From Saccharothrix sp. (GTDB taxonomy: Bacteria > Actinomycetota > Actinomycetes > Mycobacteriales > Pseudonocardiaceae), in assembly GCF_031180885.1 (NCBI RefSeq), contig NZ_JAPSLK010000027.1:28089-92088 (forward strand): a stretch of 64,000 nt of DNA, given 5' to 3'. The notes beneath the pieces are model-generated. The model was given only the letters and a program-made list of their open reading frames with translations. It did no database searches and was not told the origin of the DNA. Position numbers and translations under genes: made by a program. This document shows, one piece after another, positions 34,845 to 43,843 of the stretch. How positions within the stretch are numbered: position 1 is the first letter of the stretch; every line of letters begins with the position of its first letter.

Positions 34845-35269
34845 GCGACCCCCGCAATCATTCCCGGTCATCTGAATAATCGCGTGCAGGCCCCAACTGG
34901 TTACGCAACGTGCCAGCGGGTCACACGACTCGGTTCGCAAGCCCTGGAGTCAGCACGTTGCGAGTATCGGTGGTTGCCGGGCTCGAAGCCGGGATCGACT
35001 GGTGTGCCATCGCGTTCAACCAAGCGTTGCGGTACCTCCACCGCATCATCCGATTGAGCGCTCCTCACGGGTGGCTTGCTCGGTCGCTCAACGGTCGAGC
35101 CCGCCAGCTCCACGACCTCGACGGTTTTGCAGCATCCTTTTGACGAATGGCTCGACGCCCGCCGTGTGCTCCTGTCTGTCTAGTATCCAGCGGTACGATT
35201 ACTGAGGGCGGCAAGTCGACTACATGTCGTACGGCCATCTGTTGCGGGTACTGAGCGAACGGAGCCACG
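34845..35269. promoter_or_regulatory. Divergent promoter region between patatin-like gene and XRE-TPR regulator
   Basis: The 425-base gap separates outward-facing genes and should carry both promoters. Near the regulator lies CGACTACATGTCG (35217-35229), a short imperfect inverted repeat. No coding frame with a ribosome site is seen. Confidence 0.35.
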
Positions 35270-36589
35270 GTGATCGAGGAGCCGGGGGACGACGCCGAGC
35301 CGCGGTCGGCGCACGCTCGCTTGCGCCATGCGCTCAAGGCGGCTCGGGATGGCGCAGGGCTGAGTCAGGCAGAACTCGGCGCGCTCGTCGGGTACACCCG
35401 CCAGTACGTGTCGTTGGCCGAGCGCGAAGGGCACAATCTGCCTTCGCACGAGCTGGTGGCGGCGATCGACCAAGCGCTCGGTTCGGGCGGAACCCTGGTT
35501 CGACTGCGGGATGCGGCTCGACAGGAGCAGTTGCGAGGGCGAAACCGATCGTCGTCGACGGCGCGTCCGCCGATGCCCAACACCGTGGAGGAGCTGCTGA
35601 TGAGCGCGGCCGGAGAGTCCTCGGAGTTCCTGGCCTGGGCAGAGTCCACCAATGTCGGTGACCTCACTATCGAGCAGATGCACGACGAGATTCGGCGCAT
35701 CGCCCACTCCTACCTCAAGGTTCCGACACTCCCGCTGTTCGCCCGTGCCAAAGGGCTGCGAAACCGGGCGTTCACGATCCTGGGCGGACACCAGGACCCT
35801 CGCCATACCCGTGAGCTGTATGCCGCGGCCGGGTGGTCGCTGACCATCTTGGCGTGGATCTCGGTGGACCTGGGGCGCGCCGATGCCGCCCGGGATCACG
35901 CCCGTGCCGCGTGGATGTGCGCCGAGCGGGCCGATCACAACCCGTTGCGCGCGTGGGTGCGCGCCACCCAACACACGGCAGCGTTCTGGCAGGCCGACTA
36001 CGACACCGCCGCCGGTTACGCCACCGACGGGCTGAACTACGTCGGCACCGGCACGGCGGAGCTGTTCCTGCACAGCGCTCGCGCGTTGGACTTGGCCCGC
36101 GCGGGGGACACCCAGGCGGCGGAAACCGCGCTGCACCAGGCACAGCGCGTCGCGGACACGGCAGTTCGCGCGCAGGACGAGCTGGCCGGCCCACTGACCT
36201 GCACCGTCGATCGGGCCGGGTCGCTGTGGTCGGACACCGAGCTGGCGTTGGGCCGAGCCGACAACGCCCTCTCGCTCGCTGACCGGGCTGTCGCGCAGTT
36301 CGAAGCCGCTCCTGAGGAGCAGCGCAACTTCGGCTCCGAGCGGATGACCCGACTCCAGCAGGTCAAAGCGCATCTGGCGCTCGGTGACCTGCGCTCGGCG
36401 GAGGACGCGCTCGTGCCGGTGCTGGACACACCGTCCACCCAGCGCGTCCGCCCCCTGGTGCACCGCGTGACCGAGGTCGGGACGCTGGCCGCGCAGGCGG
36501 GTGGAACCTCAGACCCGGCGATCAGGCGGATCCGCGCCGCCGTCACGGACTTCCGCAACGACACCGTGGTGAGGGAGCTGACCGCGTGA
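35270..36589 (+). CDS. XRE-family regulator with TPR-like domain
   Basis: 439 aa. HTH at about 20-85 with GYTRQYVSLAEREG, the same signature as the regulators at 25444 and 39853. The rest is helical with repeat-like segments (TAAGYATDGLNYVGTG; LHSARALDLARAGDTQAAE; LADRAVAQFEAAPEE), as in actinomycete XRE-TPR proteins that sense peptides or small ligands. GTG at 35270 follows GGAGCCACG. Its stop overlaps the start of a 2H phosphoesterase gene (GTGA), so the two are coupled. Confidence 0.8.
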   Translation: MIEEPGDDAEPRSAHARLRHALKAARDGAGLSQAELGALVGYTRQYVSLAEREGHNLPSHELVAAIDQALGSGGTLVRLRDAARQEQLRGRNRSSSTARPPMPNTVEELLMSAAGESSEFLAWAESTNVGDLTIEQMHDEIRRIAHSYLKVPTLPLFARAKGLRNRAFTILGGHQDPRHTRELYAAAGWSLTILAWISVDLGRADAARDHARAAWMCAERADHNPLRAWVRATQHTAAFWQADYDTAAGYATDGLNYVGTGTAELFLHSARALDLARAGDTQAAETALHQAQRVADTAVRAQDELAGPLTCTVDRAGSLWSDTELALGRADNALSLADRAVAQFEAAPEEQRNFGSERMTRLQQVKAHLALGDLRSAEDALVPVLDTPSTQRVRPLVHRVTEVGTLAAQAGGTSDPAIRRIRAAVTDFRNDTVVRELTA

Positions 36590-37239
36590 GCGACCTTGAG
36601 CCGATGCGGGACCACTGGTGGTGGAGGCCAGGCTGGAGGGTCGGCAGGTCGTTCTACACCTGGCACATCACCTTCGCCGACCAGCCCGGGATGCAGGGCT
36701 TCGTCGCCGACTACGCCCCTGTGCTCGCTCGGCTTCCGCAACTCGACCCCGTCCCGGCACGATGGCTCCACCTGACGCTGCAAGGGCTTGGCTTCACCGA
36801 CGAGATCGACCCCGGCGATGTGGACCAGATCGTCGCGGCCACCCGTAAGCGTTGTGCCGAACTGGAGCCGTTCACCGTCACGCTCGGCCCGGCCCACGTC
36901 GATCCCGAGACGATCCAAGCACCCGCCAGGCCGCTGGAACCCCTGGCGGAACTGCGTTTGGCGATCCGAGCCGCCATCAGTGACGTGTGGGGACAGGACA
37001 ACGTGCCAGAACCCGAAGTCGGGTTCCGCGCCCACGTCAGCCTCGGCTACAGCAACACAGCCGGGCCAGCCGAGCCCGTCGCCGCCGCACTCCGCGTCCA
37101 CGATGGACACACGGTCGAGGCGGTCGTCTCGTCCGTGTCGCTGATCGACCTCAACCGGGACCGCAAGGCGTATGAGTGGACGGAAATCGCGTCGGTCGGA
37201 CTGGGTGCCGGACGACACCCGTCAGCATCTACAAACTGA
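36586..37239 (+). CDS. 2H phosphoesterase (2'-5' RNA ligase-like)
   Basis: 217 aa. The two catalytic H-x-[ST] motifs of the family are present: WLHLTLQG (His62-x-Thr64) and FRAHVSLGY (His150-x-Ser152). The GTG start overlaps the stop of the XRE-TPR regulator. 2H enzymes open or make 2',3'-cyclic or 2'-5' phosphodiester bonds in RNA and nucleotides. Coupling to a TPR regulator suggests a regulated stress function; the substrate is not known. Confidence 0.82.
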   Translation: MSDLEPMRDHWWWRPGWRVGRSFYTWHITFADQPGMQGFVADYAPVLARLPQLDPVPARWLHLTLQGLGFTDEIDPGDVDQIVAATRKRCAELEPFTVTLGPAHVDPETIQAPARPLEPLAELRLAIRAAISDVWGQDNVPEPEVGFRAHVSLGYSNTAGPAEPVAAALRVHDGHTVEAVVSSVSLIDLNRDRKAYEWTEIASVGLGAGRHPSASTN

Positions 37240-37485
37240 CCACCGCGCCGTCCCGACCTCCATGTGCACGGGTTCCGCTAGTGAGGGCCGGTTGGCGGCC
37301 CCTTGGACTGGCGTGTCGTCCACACCGCCAGACATGCGATGATCAGCGGGATTCTGGAACGTCTCTCGGCGCAGGCCGTGTAGGGCAGCGCCGGGGCGCG
37401 TTCCGGCGAGGACCGCACCAGCGCTGCCGCTGGGGTCGCTCATGCACTCCCGAGCGAACTGGCACGTGGATGACGAGCTTCTGGG

Positions 37486-38409
37486 TTATGCGTTCGGATA
37501 AGGCGCGGATCCGGAGCACCGCGGTCGGTGGCGGAATCGGCCGAACTCCACGTTGGGGTCCGCTTCGACTTCGACGACGAGTCGTGGGTGTACCGGCAGG
37601 TAGGTGGCGGCCGGTTGGCCTGGCAGGCCGCCGACGGGGCCTGGGAGGGTGGTTCGCTCCGCGCCCGGGATCGGGGTCAGGCGGCCGCTGAGGTTGGCGC
37701 GGATGGTGCGGGTGAGCGGTAGTGACAGGCCGACGGCGCGGAGTTGGCCGTGTCCGTCGGATTGGGCCAGGACGAGTGCGTCGGGGTGGCCGACGGTTCC
37801 GGTGACCCCGATGACGACGGCGTCGACGCGTTCCTGGTGACGGACCTTGATCCAGTCGCGGTGGTTGCCGAGGTAGCGGCCGTCTGCGTGTTTGGCGACG
37901 ACGCCCTCGATCCCGACGGCGGCGAAATCGGGGTTGAGCCAGGCCAGGGCGGCTTGTCGGTCGGTGGTGGCGGGAGTGAGTGCGATGGGTGGCCGGACGG
38001 GCGTGAGGGTTTGTTCGAGGAGTTCGCGGCGTGTGCGGTAGGGCTGGTTGCGGAGGTCGTGGTCGTCGTTGGCGAGCAGGTCGAAGGCCATGAAGTGGAT
38101 GGTGATGCCTTCGGTGGCGCGTCGGCTGGGTGCTGACTGCAGTGCGGCGAAGTCCAGGCGCCCGCCGCGCAGTGCGACCAGTTCGCCGTCGAGGACGACA
38201 TCGCCCAGATGTCGGCGCGCGGCGTGCACGATCTCCGGGAAGCGTCGGGACAGGTTGGCGCCCGATCGGGAGTGCAGCACGCCTCGGGCGAGGTGCAGGC
38301 AGCCGCGCCACCCGTCGTGCTTGGGTTCGAACCACCAGCCGGGCGCGTCCGGGACGGTGCGCTCCGGCTGTGCGAGCGCCAGCGGTACCGGCGGGTCGAG
38401 GACTGGCAT
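37486..38409 (-). CDS. ATP-dependent DNA ligase (short LigC/LigD-like)
   Basis: 307 aa. Motif I FEPKHDGWR places the adenylated lysine at Lys30; downstream GELVALRGG (motif III region), VEGVVAK-like GIEGVVAKH (motif IV) and WIKVRH (motif V) are present. An OB-fold domain with GLSLPLTR and RLVVEVEAD ends the protein. ATG at 38409 has GGGAG nine bases upstream. Length matches the small actinobacterial ATP ligases used in DNA repair alongside NHEJ. No Ku gene is visible near it. Confidence 0.85.
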   Translation of the reverse strand: MPVLDPPVPLALAQPERTVPDAPGWWFEPKHDGWRGCLHLARGVLHSRSGANLSRRFPEIVHAARRHLGDVVLDGELVALRGGRLDFAALQSAPSRRATEGITIHFMAFDLLANDDHDLRNQPYRTRRELLEQTLTPVRPPIALTPATTDRQAALAWLNPDFAAVGIEGVVAKHADGRYLGNHRDWIKVRHQERVDAVVIGVTGTVGHPDALVLAQSDGHGQLRAVGLSLPLTRTIRANLSGRLTPIPGAERTTLPGPVGGLPGQPAATYLPVHPRLVVEVEADPNVEFGRFRHRPRCSGSAPYPNA

Positions 38410-38827
38410 CGGCAGTGGCTCCCGAACTCCCCGCTTCTGAGGCTAACGCGAACGTCGTAGCGGCGCGCGGCTTCGAGCACTTGGGCGCGGTGGCGGGGAG
38501 GGCGCGGTGCGCTGGGTTTGCGGTGCGTTTGCGGCTGGTGACGTGGCTTGGGAGGGTCATTCGCATTGGCTGGGAGTGGTCGAACCTGTGTTCGGCTGGT
38601 CGGGTGGGTTGGTTCGACCGTGTTCCGCCGGCTTCCCAACGGTATTTGTGGCCTTCGGGGAAGGTGTGATGGCGGGTGGGGTTGGCAGCATCACCTCGAT
38701 GCCCTGATCGGGTGCAAAACCACCGCCGATGTGGTGACGCGAACCAGGCTGTCGACAGAGCGTGCCTCAGTGTCCGATCGTCCTGATCGCCCCCTCGACG
38801 AGATGGAGGCCGTCTGCGGCTGTTCCT
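38410..38827. other. Divergent intergenic region; no gene seen
   Basis: 418 bases between the outward-facing ligase and small-helical-protein genes. Open frames here are continuations of the ligase's shadow and have no ribosome site. Probably carries the two promoters. Confidence 0.3.
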
Positions 38828-39040
38828 GTGAACCTGGACAAGCAGCTGGACAAGGCTTACGAGAACCTTGACCTGTCGGCGATCCTCGACGCCCCGGTCG
38901 ACGGCCTGGCAGGCGTCAGCGCGGGCGACGTGGAGAAGCTGGCCGCGGCGTTCAACATCAAGATCGTTCGGCAACTCGGCACCAACAAGCACTTCACTCT
39001 CGCCGCGAGCCTGGTCCAGCTGGAACAGGCCACCAGCTGA
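38828..39040 (+). CDS. Small helical protein (helix-hairpin-helix-like), 70 aa
   Basis: From the GTG at 38828: NLDKQLDKAYENLDLSAIL, then DAPVDGLAGVSAGDVEKLAA and AFNIKIVRQLGTNKHFTLA. The pattern of APVxALxGVS followed by AFNIxTVxxL and NKxF is one I recall from a family of short, often annotated as helix-hairpin-helix, proteins in actinobacteria and cyanobacteria. The ribosome site is weak. No obvious neighbours in operon. Function unknown. Confidence 0.55.
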   Translation: MNLDKQLDKAYENLDLSAILDAPVDGLAGVSAGDVEKLAAAFNIKIVRQLGTNKHFTLAASLVQLEQATS

Positions 39041-39266
39041 CGCGCGAGCGGTCCGGACGGTGCGGGTTCGATCGCCCGCAGCGCAGACCGTCCTCCAAGA
39101 TCGAGGCAGTCCGCCTCGCGGATGGGATCCGGACTTGCCCAGCGGCTTGAGCCGGTAGCGGAACCGGCCGATTTCCCCTGCCCGCGCTCGCTGCACTCGA
39201 AGTCGGTCTCACCACGTTTGGCCTTATGAACGAGCTGTCCGGCGGGACTTGTTCGGAGAGTGCGGC

Positions 39267-39695
39267 TCAGGACGGCGGCAAGGCATGCTGATTGTCAGTC
39301 GGGACGATCAGCCAGCCTGACCGCACAGGACTCCCTGGTTGCGGTGAATCCTGCCCGTGGCACCGATGGTGTAGGTGGGCAAGGCGGCTGCCGAGTTCGG
39401 CGAGGATCGCGGTGTCGCTGAGTCCGGCGGGATCGGGTTGGGCGTGTCGTAGGTCGGCTTCTTGGGCGGTGATCAGGTCGGCCGCGACCATGACCTCCAG
39501 CAGCGGGCTGCCGAAGAAGGCGGCGAGTGTTCGTGCGGTCTCGATGGTGATCTTGCTTCCGCGTCGCCAGGCGCTGAACTGGCTGCGGTTGAGACCGGTG
39601 GCTCGGGCGAGGTCGCCCGTGGACAAACCTTGGGCGGTCAACCGGGACTCGACGTAGGTCCACAGGCGGGGCGGAGTGTCGATGGTGGGACACAT
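39267..39695 (-). CDS. Small HTH regulator, first of three paralogues
   Basis: 142 aa. Helix-turn-helix: TYVESRLTAQGLSTGDLARA, TGLNRSQFSAWRRG, ITIETARTLAAFFGSPLLEV. The order RLxxxGLxTxDLxRAxGxxRSxxxxWRxGxxxxxxTAR is shared with the proteins at 41507 and 44277. ATG at 39695 falls inside a perfect palindrome (39690-39704). It is divergent to a broken XRE-TPR gene at 39853. Its C-terminal tail (after residue 90) is unlike the others. Confidence 0.72.
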   Translation of the reverse strand: MCPTIDTPPRLWTYVESRLTAQGLSTGDLARATGLNRSQFSAWRRGSKITIETARTLAAFFGSPLLEVMVAADLITAQEADLRHAQPDPAGLSDTAILAELGSRLAHLHHRCHGQDSPQPGSPVRSGWLIVPTDNQHALPPS

Positions 39696-39740
39696 GCCAT
39701 GTGTGTAGCGCGCGCAGGCAAGACGTCGCGTGCACGCTAC
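39690..39740. promoter_or_regulatory. Palindromes in the divergent region at 39.7 kb, candidate operators
   Basis: ACACATG at 39690-39696 and CATGTGT at 39698-39704 form a perfect 7+7 inverted repeat that includes the HTH start codon. GTAGCG at 39705-39710 and CGCTAC at 39735-39740 form a second, wider repeat directly beside it. Binding here would block both the HTH gene and the divergent XRE-TPR gene. Confidence 0.5.
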
Positions 39741-39852
39741 CTTCATTCGTGGTTCTGGGTGCTGCCGCGCCGGAGTTACGATGACAGGCGGAACTGCATC
39801 CGCTACTGCGCGTGGTCGGCCTGGTGCCTCGGCGCGTATCGGACGGGGCGTC

Positions 39853-41063
39853 ATGACCCGGGAGCACCGGCCCGTCGGTGAGACGGTCTCGGCCGCGGCG
39901 CGGCTGCGTCGGGAGATCAAGTCTTTGCGTGGCGAGGTCAGTCAGGCGAGGTTGGCGGCCCGCATCGGCTACACCCGCCAGTACGTGTCGATGGCGGAGC
40001 GGGAGAGCCACAACCTGCCCTCGCGGGAGTTGGTGGGCGCGATCGACGATGCCCTCAGCGGGGGCGGCAGGTTGCTGGTGTTGTACGAGGAGGCGCGGCG
40101 GGAGCAGCGGCGGCTTCGTCGTCGGGGTCGTGTGGCCGGGCCGTCGGGGGAGGTGAGTGCTGGTCCGGTTACCCGTCCCGGGGCTGTGCGGTTCGTGGCG
40201 GCGGCGTTGGACGCCCTGCATCGTGACTACCAGGCGGCGCGCTACCACACGGTGGAAATCCGCCTGCCGGACGTGATCGACGCGGTGACCGCGTTGTGCC
40301 ACGCCGGCGAGGGTGAGCGTCGCGTCCGGGCGTTGAGGCTGCACAGTGGTGTCATGGCGCTGAAGGCGAAGTCGACCAAGCTGGATGACGGTGTGACCGC
40401 GTACGCCGCGGCGGGCCAGGCTCTGGACTCGGCCGACGAAGCCGAGGACCTGATCAGCCGGCCGCCGCGTCCTACCAGCTTTCCTGTGCGCTGGTGAAAC
40501 TCGACGGGGTCGAGGATGCCGAACGCAACGCGGTCGAGTCCGCGGACCTGGTCCGCGGTGACGGCCCGGCTGAGCTGACCTGGCGCGGATCGCTGTCGCT
40601 GATCGCGGCGATCATCGCCGCCCGGCGGGTCGATGCCGCGGAGGCGAGGGCACGCCTGGAGCAGGCGGAGTCGTTGGCGCGGCGGCTGGGTCGTGACGGC
40701 AACATCGGGTTCAGCGCGTTCGGGCCGACCAATGTGACGATCCACCGCATGTCGGCGGCGGTCGCGCTGGACGATCCCGATACGGTGCTGGCGCTGGGGG
40801 AGCGGCTCGACGTCACGGCGATGCCCGAAGGGCTGCACGGGCGGCAGGGCCAGTACCACCTGGACAGCGCGTGGGCGCACGGTATGCGGAAGCGGGACGC
40901 GGAGACGGTCATCCACCTGCTGGAAGCCGAACGGATCGCGCCCGAGTTGCTGGGCACCAGCCGCACCGCACGCCAGGTGGTGAAGGACCTGATGGGCCGT
41001 GAGCGCCGCCATGCCGTTCCGGGACTGCGCGGTCTGGCCGGCCGGGTCGGTGTCCTCACGTGA
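39853..41063 (+). pseudogene. XRE-family TPR-type regulator, split by a one-base deletion
   Basis: ATG at 39853. The first part has the HTH (RIGYTRQYVSMAERESHNLPS) and goes to DEAEDLISR, after which the frame reads PPRPTSFPVRW and stops at 40497. The neighbouring frame carries on as AAASYQLSCALVKLDG through ELTWRGSLSLIAAIIAAR to 41063. Adding one G in the GG run near 40461 restores a single protein of about 402 aa. So a regulator akin to the one at 35270 has been broken, or the assembly lacks a base. The 3' end overlaps the flavoprotein gene as GTGA. Confidence 0.75.
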
Positions 41064-41517
41064 CCGCCCCGCGGTGGGTGTACCTGGTCGCGTCGGCCGC
41101 ACCACCCGTACTGCGCATCGAGAGCATGGTCGAACTGCTGACCGGGGCGGGCTGGAACGTCGGCTTGATCGCCACACCGACCGCCTCGTCCTGGGTCGAC
41201 CTGGACGCGATCGGCACCCGAACCGGGTGCCTGGTCCGGGTGACCGCACGGCCGCCTGGTCAGGACACGTCGTTGCCGCGCGCGGACGCGGTGTTGGCCG
41301 CGCCGTTGACGTGTCCGCGGACGTGCCGATCATCGCCGCGCCCTGCGTCAAGGCGCTGCTGCGTGCGCATCCGGCCTATGGCGAGAGTATCCCCAGGTTG
41401 ACCGCCGCGGGGGTGAGGATGCTCGACCCCGACACCATCACCAGTCGCGGGCCCGACGGGCTGGCCGCGTTCGACTGGCCCGGGATCGCCGGTGAGCTGG
41501 CACGGCTCACCGGATAG
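41060..41517 (+). pseudogene. Flavoprotein (DFP-like) remnant with internal deletion
   Basis: GTG at 41060 overlaps the preceding stop. The N-terminal 75 residues (WVYLVASAAPPVLRIESMVE, then GWNVGLIATPTASSWVD and ADAVLAAPLT) match the flavin-binding start of DFP-type flavoproteins common beside XRE-TPR genes. After that the usual NKWA-type middle is missing and the frame changes: the other frame gives DVSADVPIIAAPCVKALLRA, HPAYGESIPRL, and ends at 41517. About 20-25 residues seem deleted along with a frame change near 41298. Likely non-functional. Confidence 0.7.
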
Positions 41518-41875
41518 CCGTCGCGCTGTCAGCGTCGGATCCTCGGCCTTCCTGCAGTCGGCGTTGCACCTCGGCGACCAGTGCCTTGGCGCTGTAGTCG
41601 GCGAGCCGGCGAGGGGCACCCTCCATCCTCGCTTCGTCGGGGGTGATGACGCCGCCGATGACGAGGAGTTCGAGGAGGGGTTTGTCGAAGAACTTGGCCA
41701 TGGCTCGGGCGGTGTCGATCGTCATCGACTTGCCGCGCCGCCAGTCGGTGAGCCGGCTGCGGTGGATGCCGAGCGCACGGACCATGTCGCCGGTGTCCAG
41801 GTCGCGATCGGCCAGGTTTTCGACGATGTACGCCCAGAGCGGCGACGACGGGGTGGTGTTGTGCTTGGTGTTCAC
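41507..41875 (-). CDS. Small HTH regulator, second of three paralogues
   Basis: 122 aa. GTG at 41875 follows GGTGGAAG. HTH core: YIVENLADRDLDTGDMVRA, LGIHRSRLTDWRRGKSM, TIDTARAMAKFFDKPLLEL, matching the proteins at 39267 and 44277. The C-terminal part contains EARMEGAPRRLADYS. Its stop overlaps the end of the convergent flavoprotein remnant by 11 bases. Start and HTH are clear. Confidence 0.72.
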   Translation of the reverse strand: MNTKHNTTPSSPLWAYIVENLADRDLDTGDMVRALGIHRSRLTDWRRGKSMTIDTARAMAKFFDKPLLELLVIGGVITPDEARMEGAPRRLADYSAKALVAEVQRRLQEGRGSDADSATAIR

Positions 41876-41891
41876 GGGTCTTCCACCTGGT

Positions 41892-42233
41892 TCAGAGTCG
41901 GTCGCGGTCCTGCCGGTCGGCGTCGTGGGAGCGGTGGGCCGCCCACACGAGGTGGAGCTGCGCTCCGGTGTCCTGGAAGTGGCGCAGGGCGCGTTCGGGG
42001 GAGGTCGTGTGCACGTGGTGGCAGCCGTCGACGGAGACCACGTCGGTGTGCTCGGGAAAAGCCAAGCCCCACGCGAGGATTCCGCAGTCCTCGCCGTCGT
42101 ACTGCGCCCCGACCGCGAACAGTCCCGGCGTGTGCGCGGCGACCAGGCGGTGAAGGGTCGCCGACGGCGCATGCGGGTCCCCGTCGGCGTCCCGCGCCGT
42201 CGCGCTGGTGTGCCTGCGTTGCTTTCCGGTCAC
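41892..42233 (-). CDS. Hypothetical protein, 113 aa
   Basis: GTG at 42233 overlaps the upstream stop (GTGA). The protein is histidine-rich and polar: LHRLVAAHTPGLFAVGAQYD, DCGILAWGLAFPEHTDVV, GCHHVHTTSPERAL. It looks globular, without membrane segments. It is 16 bases before the HTH gene at 41875, so the three minus-strand genes form an operon. No family recognised. Confidence 0.5.
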   Translation of the reverse strand: MTGKQRRHTSATARDADGDPHAPSATLHRLVAAHTPGLFAVGAQYDGEDCGILAWGLAFPEHTDVVSVDGCHHVHTTSPERALRHFQDTGAQLHLVWAAHRSHDADRQDRDRL

Positions 42234-42532
42234 CTGGTCACCCTCCTGCCAGCAAGCTCGGACGGCTGGTCGATGATGCCGGGCCGCGCGGCGGGCAGCG
42301 TTCCCTCGACACGGCCGCGAATCTGGCGTGGCAGCACGTGGCGCCGGGCCGCGACGGCTTGCGCGGCCTCGGCGAGGTCCGCCGCGAGCTGGCTCTCGAT
42401 CTCGACCAGCTCGGTGGTGTACTCGGTGGTGCACAACGGGTTCGCCTCGTCCACCAGCCGCACGACGTAACGGCCGAGGTCCTGGTTGACCCGGCTCACC
42501 CACGCGACGAACGCCAACTCCTCCTCCGTCAC
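42230..42532 (-). CDS. Hypothetical protein, 100 aa
   Basis: GTG at 42532 follows AAGGAGG by six bases. A helical, acidic protein: TEEELAFVAWVSRVNQDL, RYVVRLVDEANP, then SQLAADLAEAAQAV. Its stop overlaps the next start (GTGA). First gene of the small operon that ends with the HTH regulator. Function unknown. Confidence 0.5.
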   Translation of the reverse strand: MTEEELAFVAWVSRVNQDLGRYVVRLVDEANPLCTTEYTTELVEIESQLAADLAEAAQAVAARRHVLPRQIRGRVEGTLPAARPGIIDQPSELAGRRVTR

Positions 42533-42968
42533 GAGCAACCTCCTTCACCCGCGGCCTTTCCCGGCACAGTGCCTAGTGCTCACACTCCAGGACCCGCACG
42601 GCCCGGACATGGCCACCATGGCCGCAGCTACGGGCGTGCGTAAGGGGGCAACAACGTTGCGGGCGCATTTGCCCCCTACGCCACCGCACCTGGTGCCGAA
42701 GGTAGAAGCACGCACCACGACGGACATGACCCCGGCACCTCCACGGAAGCACGGGAATCGTTTCGGCCTGCTGATCGCTGGGTCGGTCGAGGAGGTCGTG
42801 ATCGGCCGATCGTGTCGGACAGGCCGGGAGCTGCCGGTGACCTCGTCGGAGACGCGGTCAGCGCTTCGGCAGCGCGGTCGTTCGTCCAGGTGCATCCACG
42901 GGTTAACGCGCCACCGGCCGATCGACGATGCCGCCGGCGGGCGCCGGAAGAACGGAAGTTGACCGTCG
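42533..42968. promoter_or_regulatory. Divergent intergenic region with a hairpin
   Basis: 436 bases between outward-facing genes. GGGGGCAA at 42644-42651 pairs with TTGCCCCC at 42669-42676; adjoining CGTA/TACG extends it across one bulged base. Could be an operator or an attenuator. No coding frame with a ribosome site is evident. Confidence 0.35.
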
Positions 42969-43586
42969 ATGCCGATCACCGGCCGGATAATGCTGATCGA
43001 CCTGGAGAACGTGGTCGGCACCAACCGCAAGCCCGCCGCGCTGCGGTCCTTGGTGACCGCGTTCCTGGATGCCGCAGGGCCACATCACCACACCGTGGCG
43101 GCCTACGCCGTACACTCTCCCGACAGCAAATCCGTCGCCTCGGTCCTCACCGCGCTCGGCGTGGCGCCGTTGCCGGTCGAACCTGGTCCCGATGCCGCGG
43201 AGAACGCGTTGATCGCGCACGCTGTCCGGATGCACCGGGAAGGCTGCTGCCGGTTCACCGTCGCCTCCGGCGACGGCGCGTTCACGAGACTGGCCGACGC
43301 CACGAACGCCCGCCTCGACATTCTGGTCTGGAAGGGACAACCGATCGCGACCCGACTGTCCAAGATCGCCGGCACTGTCCAACGTGTCCCCCTCCCGGCC
43401 AAAGGTGTGCAGGCAGGTTCCGCTCCATCGGGCCAGGCTGTAGCCCGCAAAGGCTCCGACTACACGTCGACTCTTGTCTCGAGTGACCCGGCGGCCCGCT
43501 TGTCGTTGTTCGTGTCAGCGTTGCTGGTCGGCATCGGTGTGGCGTTGGGGCAACGGCTGGTCGACGTTGCGCTTCGCCGACGGTAA
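42969..43586 (+). CDS. NYN/PIN-like nuclease with C-terminal membrane helix
   Basis: 205 aa. MLIDLENVVG near the start (Asp11, Glu13-Asn14) is the typical NYN first strand, and RFTVASGDGAFTRLA with Asp102 is the usual second acidic site, so a metal-dependent RNase fold is likely. The middle DPAAENALIAHAV-like stretch carries further acidic residues. One hydrophobic segment at about 175-193 (LFVSALLVGIGVALG) before a basic tail suggests membrane anchoring. An alternative ATG is at 42990. It stands alone in the regulator cluster. Confidence 0.7.
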   Translation: MPITGRIMLIDLENVVGTNRKPAALRSLVTAFLDAAGPHHHTVAAYAVHSPDSKSVASVLTALGVAPLPVEPGPDAAENALIAHAVRMHREGCCRFTVASGDGAFTRLADATNARLDILVWKGQPIATRLSKIAGTVQRVPLPAKGVQAGSAPSGQAVARKGSDYTSTLVSSDPAARLSLFVSALLVGIGVALGQRLVDVALRRR

Positions 43587-43666
43587 CCCCGCCGTGCACC
43601 GGCGCTCGCCTACCGCGCGGCCGCGAGGGATTGCGGCAGTCCTACGTCCAACAGCACGTCGCTGCG

Positions 43667-43843
43667 ATGCCGGATGACGGCTGCAAGTCCATTGTGGACC
43701 GCATTGGTGTATGGATCCGAGACGGCACATCGCGCGGAGAACGTGAGGCTGTGCGCGGGCACCTTGCGGTATGCCGTCGCTGTCGCGACTTGGTCGAGGA
43801 ACTGGTCGATGTCGCTGGTGGGCTTGCGAGGGTCGCCGCGTGA
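43667..43843 (+). CDS. Small protein with anti-sigma-type zinc-finger motif, 58 aa
   Basis: From ATG at 43667: DDGCKSIVDRIGVWIRDG, then REAVRGHLAVCRRCRDLVEEL. The H-x3-C-x2-C at HLAVCRRC is the pattern of zinc-finger anti-sigma factors (zf-HC2). The rest of such a protein is missing, so this is either a stand-alone domain or a fragment. The start is uncertain (TTG at 43631 possible), and there is no sigma factor nearby. Confidence 0.35.
   Translation: MPDDGCKSIVDRIGVWIRDGTSRGEREAVRGHLAVCRRCRDLVEELVDVAGGLARVAA

Noticed and set aside
37343-39196. Minus-strand frame of 617 aa over the ligase locus
   Set aside because: It lies in a different frame from the ligase, is full of Pro/Arg low complexity, and has no ribosome site; it is a GC-bias shadow.
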